DNA from: Pseudorhodoferax soli
GTDB lineage: Bacteria; Pseudomonadota; Gammaproteobacteria; Burkholderiales; Burkholderiaceae_C
Assembly (NCBI RefSeq): GCF_003337555.1
Contig: NZ_QPJK01000007.1
Span: 196,553-260,552 of the forward strand
Length of the DNA stretch: 64,000 nucleotides
Reading direction: 5' to 3'
The notes under the pieces are model-generated. The model was not told where the DNA came from. It was given only the letters and a program-made list of their open reading frames with translations, and made no database searches. Position numbers and translations under genes: made by a program. Below are positions 60,939 through 64,000 of the stretch, in pieces. Each line of letters opens with the position of its first letter. The first letter of the stretch is position 1.

Positions 60939-60971
60939 ACCTGTCCGCGCGCGGGCCCCAGAATCGGGGCC

Positions 60972-61460
60972 ATGTCCCAACCCTCTTCCACGGCCAGCCC
61001 CTGGCCAGAGCGCGAGGTTCCGGCCGGCACCGTGCTGATCCGGGAAGCCGAGCGCAGCGATCACCTCTACGTGCTGCGCCAGGGCGCGTTCGACATCGTC
61101 CGCGCCGGCGTGCGCATCGTGCAGGTGCGCGAGCCCGGCGCCTTCCTGGGCGAGATCGCGCCGCTGTTGGACACGCCGGCCAGCGCCAGCGTCATCGCCG
61201 CCAGTGACAGCGTGGTCCAGGTCGTCCACCCGGCCGCAGCAGCCGTGCGCAGCGACCCGGCTCTCACGCTGGCCATCGCCCAGTTGCTGGCGCGTCGGCT
61301 GCAGACCGTCACGGCCTACCTGGTCGACCTGCAGCAGCAGTACGCCGGCACCGGCACCCATCTTGCGGTGATGGACCAGGTGCTGGCACGGCTCATGGAG
61401 CAGCAGCCCAAACCGCCGCATGCGCCAGGCTCCGAACGCGCCGACGTGCCGGACTACTGA
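60972..61460 (+). CDS. Cyclic nucleotide-binding domain protein
   Basis: The protein has 162 residues with a single cNMP-binding beta-barrel (DHLYVLRQGAFDIV, then GAFLGEIAPLLDTPASASVIA resembling the phosphate-binding cassette) and a short helical tail. It has no DNA-binding domain. It may bind a nucleotide and act through partners. It starts 33 bp after the peptidase gene and overlaps the convergent phosphoesterase gene by 7 bp. Confidence 0.88.
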   Translation: MSQPSSTASPWPEREVPAGTVLIREAERSDHLYVLRQGAFDIVRAGVRIVQVREPGAFLGEIAPLLDTPASASVIAASDSVVQVVHPAAAAVRSDPALTLAIAQLLARRLQTVTAYLVDLQQQYAGTGTHLAVMDQVLARLMEQQPKPPHAPGSERADVPDY

Positions 61461-62191
61461 ACCTCACGCAAGGCGCGCGTCTCCACGCCGGCCAGCGAGA
61501 CCCAGGTGGCCGTGGCCGCCGCCAAGTCAATCTCGATGCGCGCGGGCACATCGCCGATCTGCCGGCCCGCATTGAAGAGCCAGGTGCTGCCGATGCGCTC
61601 GGTCCATGCGCCGCCGGTCTTGAAAGGGGCCTCGTGGATGTGGCCGCACAGCACGGCGCTGGGGCTGTGGCGCGCGACCAGCTCGGGCAGCAGCGGGTCG
61701 CCGTAATGGCGCCGTCCGGTCCAGCTCAGGCCGCCCTCGGGCGGCGCATGGTAGACCCAGACCCAGCGCCCGGATGCGGCCTCGCCGCGGCGCAGCGCGG
61801 CGGCCTCCAGTTGCTGGCGCACGGCCGCCTGGGCGTGCGGGCCATCCCACCACGGGCAGACGGTGAACAGCGTGCCGCCGATGCAGACGCTGTCGCCATC
61901 CACCGCCAGGCGCGGGCCGCGCAGTTCGTCGAGCCAGTCGGCCGTCTTCTCGCCTGCGGCATTGCGGGCGTTGAGGTCGTGGTTGCCGGAACAGGCCAGC
62001 ACCGGCACCAGCGCCGACAGCCGCGCCAGCGTGGCCGACAACACGGCCACCTGCACCTCTGCTGGAACGGCAGACACCACGTCCAGGTGATCGCCCGCAA
62101 CCACCACCGCATCGAACTCCTCTGCCCGTTGGAACAACCAGTCGTACTGGCGCAGCTTGTAGTGCAGGTCGGAGGTGAGCAGGATGCGCAT
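61454..62191 (-). CDS. Calcineurin-like metallophosphoesterase
   Basis: The protein has 245 residues. Metal ligands appear in order: SDLHY, GDHLD, GNHDL, YHAPPEGG and GHIHEAP, the complete set for a dinuclear phosphoesterase. The substrate is open; cyclic nucleotides, dinucleotides or DNA ends are possible. The start ATG at 62191 begins MRILLTSDLH. It does not show the PdeM features expected of the ligase-linked endonuclease. Confidence 0.9.
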   Translation of the reverse strand: MRILLTSDLHYKLRQYDWLFQRAEEFDAVVVAGDHLDVVSAVPAEVQVAVLSATLARLSALVPVLACSGNHDLNARNAAGEKTADWLDELRGPRLAVDGDSVCIGGTLFTVCPWWDGPHAQAAVRQQLEAAALRRGEAASGRWVWVYHAPPEGGLSWTGRRHYGDPLLPELVARHSPSAVLCGHIHEAPFKTGGAWTERIGSTWLFNAGRQIGDVPARIEIDLAAATATWVSLAGVETRALREVQ

Positions 62192-62228
62192 CGCGCCCGA
62201 CTGTAAGCGGCCATGCGCTGCCCGACAC

Positions 62229-62254
62229 AAAAAAAAGCCGCTCGAAAGCGGCTT
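62229..62254 (-). terminator. Rho-independent terminator
   Basis: On the minus strand AAGCCGCT-TTCG-AGCGGCTT runs into eight T, 22 bp after the stop of the BON lipoprotein gene. It ends the csbD-BON unit. Confidence 0.9.
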
Positions 62255-62275
62255 CCTGGCAGCGGCCGGCGCGGA

Positions 62276-62692
62276 TCAGCCGGTGCGCACTTCCAGATTG
62301 TTGTTGACGCCTGCCACGCCATCCACGGCCTGGGCCAGGCTGGTCGCGCGGTCCTTGGCGGCGGCGGTGGGCGCGGGCCCGTTCAGTGTGACCACACCGG
62401 ACTTGGTGTCCACGTTGATCTTCATGGCCGAGAGGTCCGGATCCTTGGCCAGGCTGGCATTCACGGAGGCGGTGATGGCTGCATCGTCGACCTTGCGTTC
62501 GACGTTCTGGGCCAAGTTGCCGGCCGCGTTGGCGCTGCGTTCCGTGGCGGAGTCAGCGCGCTGGCCCACCGTCGGTTCGGTCGGCTGCGTGCCGGCCGTG
62601 TCCACGCGCTCGCCACAAGCCGCGAGGCCCAGGGTCAGAGCGCTGGCAGCCAGCAGACCGGCCGCCCGTACAGAGAGTTGCTTGGTCTTCAT
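62276..62692 (-). CDS. BON domain lipoprotein
   Basis: The protein has 138 residues with a lipobox LAAC after a clear signal, then a linker rich in Thr/Ala and one BON domain (DDAAITASVNASLAKDPDLS, then VDTKSGVVTLNG and VAGVNNNLEV). It is similar in type to the protein at 59374. The start ATG at 62692 follows GAGGAG. It lies 10 bp behind the csbD gene and is likely cotranscribed for envelope stress. Confidence 0.9.
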   Translation of the reverse strand: MKTKQLSVRAAGLLAASALTLGLAACGERVDTAGTQPTEPTVGQRADSATERSANAAGNLAQNVERKVDDAAITASVNASLAKDPDLSAMKINVDTKSGVVTLNGPAPTAAAKDRATSLAQAVDGVAGVNNNLEVRTG

Positions 62693-62702
62693 GCTGTGCT
62701 CC

Positions 62703-62900
62703 TCAAAGCTTGTCCACGGCGTCCTTCGCCTTGTCCTTCGCGTCTTCGCGGGCGTCGCCGAAGTGCTTCTCGGCCTTGCCCATGTTCTTTTGCACATTGC
62801 CTTCGGCTTGCAGGCTGGCATTGCCCACGGCCTTGCCCGCAACTTCCTTGACGGCGCCCTTGGCTTGTTCGACGCGGCCCGAAACTTGGTTCTTGTTCAT
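62703..62900 (-). CDS. CsbD family stress protein
   Basis: The protein has 65 residues and opens MNKNQVSGRVEQAKGAVKEV, the CsbD signature, with a Lys/Asp/Ala-rich helical rest. CsbD proteins are small, abundant stress-response proteins of unknown mechanism. The ATG at 62900 follows AGGAAAGGA. It is first in a two-gene unit with the BON lipoprotein. Confidence 0.92.
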   Translation of the reverse strand: MNKNQVSGRVEQAKGAVKEVAGKAVGNASLQAEGNVQKNMGKAEKHFGDAREDAKDKAKDAVDKL

Positions 62901-63088
62901 GGTAGATGTCCTTTCCTGACAGTTGGTGAAGGCCTGCGGCACTGCCGCTGTGGCCTGGGTCCAATGATGGACCGCCAGTTGGCACAGACCTGTCGGCACG
63001 AACCGATGCGGGCGTAGGACACAGGCCTCGCTCCCGGCCAGCCGGGGGAACGCCGAGCCGTCCCGCTTGCCTGCACAATTGCGGCCAC

Positions 63089-63958
63089 ATGGAAAACACC
63101 GACACCCTCGACAAGCGCAATGTGGACGTGGCCGCGGCCTGGGCCCAGTTGCAGGCTTCCGCCGACCAGGGCCAGCCGTTGCAGGCCGACGCCTACCGTC
63201 TCGCATTCGCCGACCCCGAATTCCTGCTGCGCCGCGAGACGCGCGGCATCCGCTTCCAGCTGGAGATGCTCAAGCCTGACCTGGAGCAGCAAGCCCAGGG
63301 CGTGGAGAACACCATCGTGGTGTTCGGCAGCGCGCGCTTTCCGGCACCCGAGCAGGCCGAGCTGGAGATGGCCGCTGCGCGCACCAGTGGCGACGAGAAG
63401 GCCCTCAAGCTGGCCGAACGGCGCATGCGCAACGCCCAGTACTACGACCAGGCGCGCCGCTTCGCCGCGCTGGTGGCGCGCGACAGCGCCAACCGCCCCG
63501 CCGCCGAGCGCCTGGTGATCTGCACCGGCGGAGGCCCCGGCATCATGGAAGCGGCCAACCGCGGCGCGCACGAGGCCGGCGCGGCCAACGTGGGCCTGAA
63601 CATCGCGCTGCCGCACGAGCAGAGCGGCAACCGCTTCATCACGCCCAGTCTGTCGTTCAAGTTCCACTACTTCGCGCTGCGCAAGATGCACTTCATGATG
63701 CGTGCCAAGGCGCTGGTGGCCTTTCCGGGCGGCTTCGGCACCCTGGACGAGCTGTTCGAGGTGCTCACGCTGGTGCAGACCGGCAAGGCCAAGGCCGTGC
63801 CCATCGTGCTGTTCGGGTCGAATTACTGGAAGCGGCTGCTGAACCTGGACGTGCTGATCGAGGAAGGCGCGATCTCGCCCGACGACCTCAAGCTGTTCAG
63901 CTACGTGGACCAGCCCGAGGACGCCTGGGCCGCGATCCAGGCCTTCTACGCCTTGTGA
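63089..63958 (+). CDS. LOG family protein (TIGR00730-type nucleotide hydrolase-like)
   Basis: The protein has 289 residues in a Rossmann-like fold with VVFGSARF, CTGGGPGIMEAANRGA and the PGGFGTLDELFE motif that defines LOG/lysine decarboxylase-like proteins. Members with this motif are cytokinin riboside-phosphate or nucleotide 5'-monophosphate phosphoribohydrolases. The N-terminal 70-residue extension is usual for the larger bacterial type. The ATG at 63089 is the only start that fits. Confidence 0.9.
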   Translation: MENTDTLDKRNVDVAAAWAQLQASADQGQPLQADAYRLAFADPEFLLRRETRGIRFQLEMLKPDLEQQAQGVENTIVVFGSARFPAPEQAELEMAAARTSGDEKALKLAERRMRNAQYYDQARRFAALVARDSANRPAAERLVICTGGGPGIMEAANRGAHEAGAANVGLNIALPHEQSGNRFITPSLSFKFHYFALRKMHFMMRAKALVAFPGGFGTLDELFEVLTLVQTGKAKAVPIVLFGSNYWKRLLNLDVLIEEGAISPDDLKLFSYVDQPEDAWAAIQAFYAL

Positions 63959-64000
63959 TCGCCGGCTCCGATCTGTAGGCCGAGCACGGCGTGCCCGCCC

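Noticed and set aside
61454-62191. PdeM, the ligase-associated endonuclease
   Set aside because: The metallophosphoesterase motifs are general, the gene is 7 kb from the ligase and on the other strand, and no PdeM-specific feature is seen.
63946-64000. C-terminal end of a minus-strand gene entering from the right edge
   Set aside because: A short frame ending GAGDHKA before a stop is open to the edge, but about 17 codons are too few to support a call.
1-64000. CRISPR array or insertion sequence
   Set aside because: No regularly spaced repeats and no transposase or terminal inverted repeats were seen on reading; an automated search could still find short remnants.

Overview
The window looks like a chromosomal segment of a high-GC betaproteobacterium of the order Burkholderiales, most probably Comamonadaceae (Variovorax, Hydrogenophaga or Acidovorax-like). 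The grounds are the base composition, orphan Bug/TctC solute-binding proteins, the very high density of LysR regulators, and the gene repertoire to the right of the tRNA. No genus can be named from sequence alone.

Layout. (A) About 1-39.8 kb is accessory catabolic DNA made of small transporter-enzyme-regulator blocks. Three tannase/feruloyl-esterase-type lipoproteins lie at 1-730 (cut by the window edge), 1178-2713 and 35065-36687. A Rieske oxygenase and its reductase (3953-6498) sit beside an orphan ketol-acid reductoisomerase and a GntR regulator, with a shared operator-like sequence. A class II aldolase and MFS pair faces a LysR gene across a dyad. A PatB-type lyase, SdaC-type permease and RidA set lies at 19472-22561. 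An M20 amidohydrolase is followed by a Bug protein, and a three-subunit GMC dehydrogenase/cytochrome c complex occupies 31025-34852. An enolase-superfamily dehydratase and a carboxymuconolactone-decarboxylase-like protein lie at 37133-38729. Six LysR regulators, one AraC and one GntR control these blocks.

(B) 40.7-46.4 kb is a small defence/integration zone. A 1343-residue protein fuses an XRE helix-turn-helix, an Mrr-like nuclease, a STAND-type P-loop NTPase and a long helical C-terminus. It has an operator-like palindrome inside its own promoter. It is followed by a DUF5677-like gene, a 3' fragment of a tRNA-Pro gene, short GTCCGA repeats and an intact tRNA-Lys(CTT).

(C) 46.5-64 kb is compact, very GC-rich, core-like DNA. 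It carries a PfkB kinase, guaC (with a terminator hairpin in its leader), nudB, a cardiolipin-synthase-like phospholipase D, an M20 deacetylase, a ligase-associated exonuclease with an ATP-dependent DNA ligase, folE, a BLUF photoreceptor, a receiver-only regulator with a CHASE3 histidine kinase, a run of small envelope/stress proteins (DUF1328, DUF883, YqjE-like, BON, CsbD), a zinc peptidase-like protein, a cNMP-binding protein, a metallophosphoesterase and a LOG-family protein.

The most unusual item is the HTH-nuclease-STAND protein at 40730-44761. It reads as a self-regulated, single-gene relative of Avs-type antiphage systems. All functional statements come from motif reading; no database search was run.
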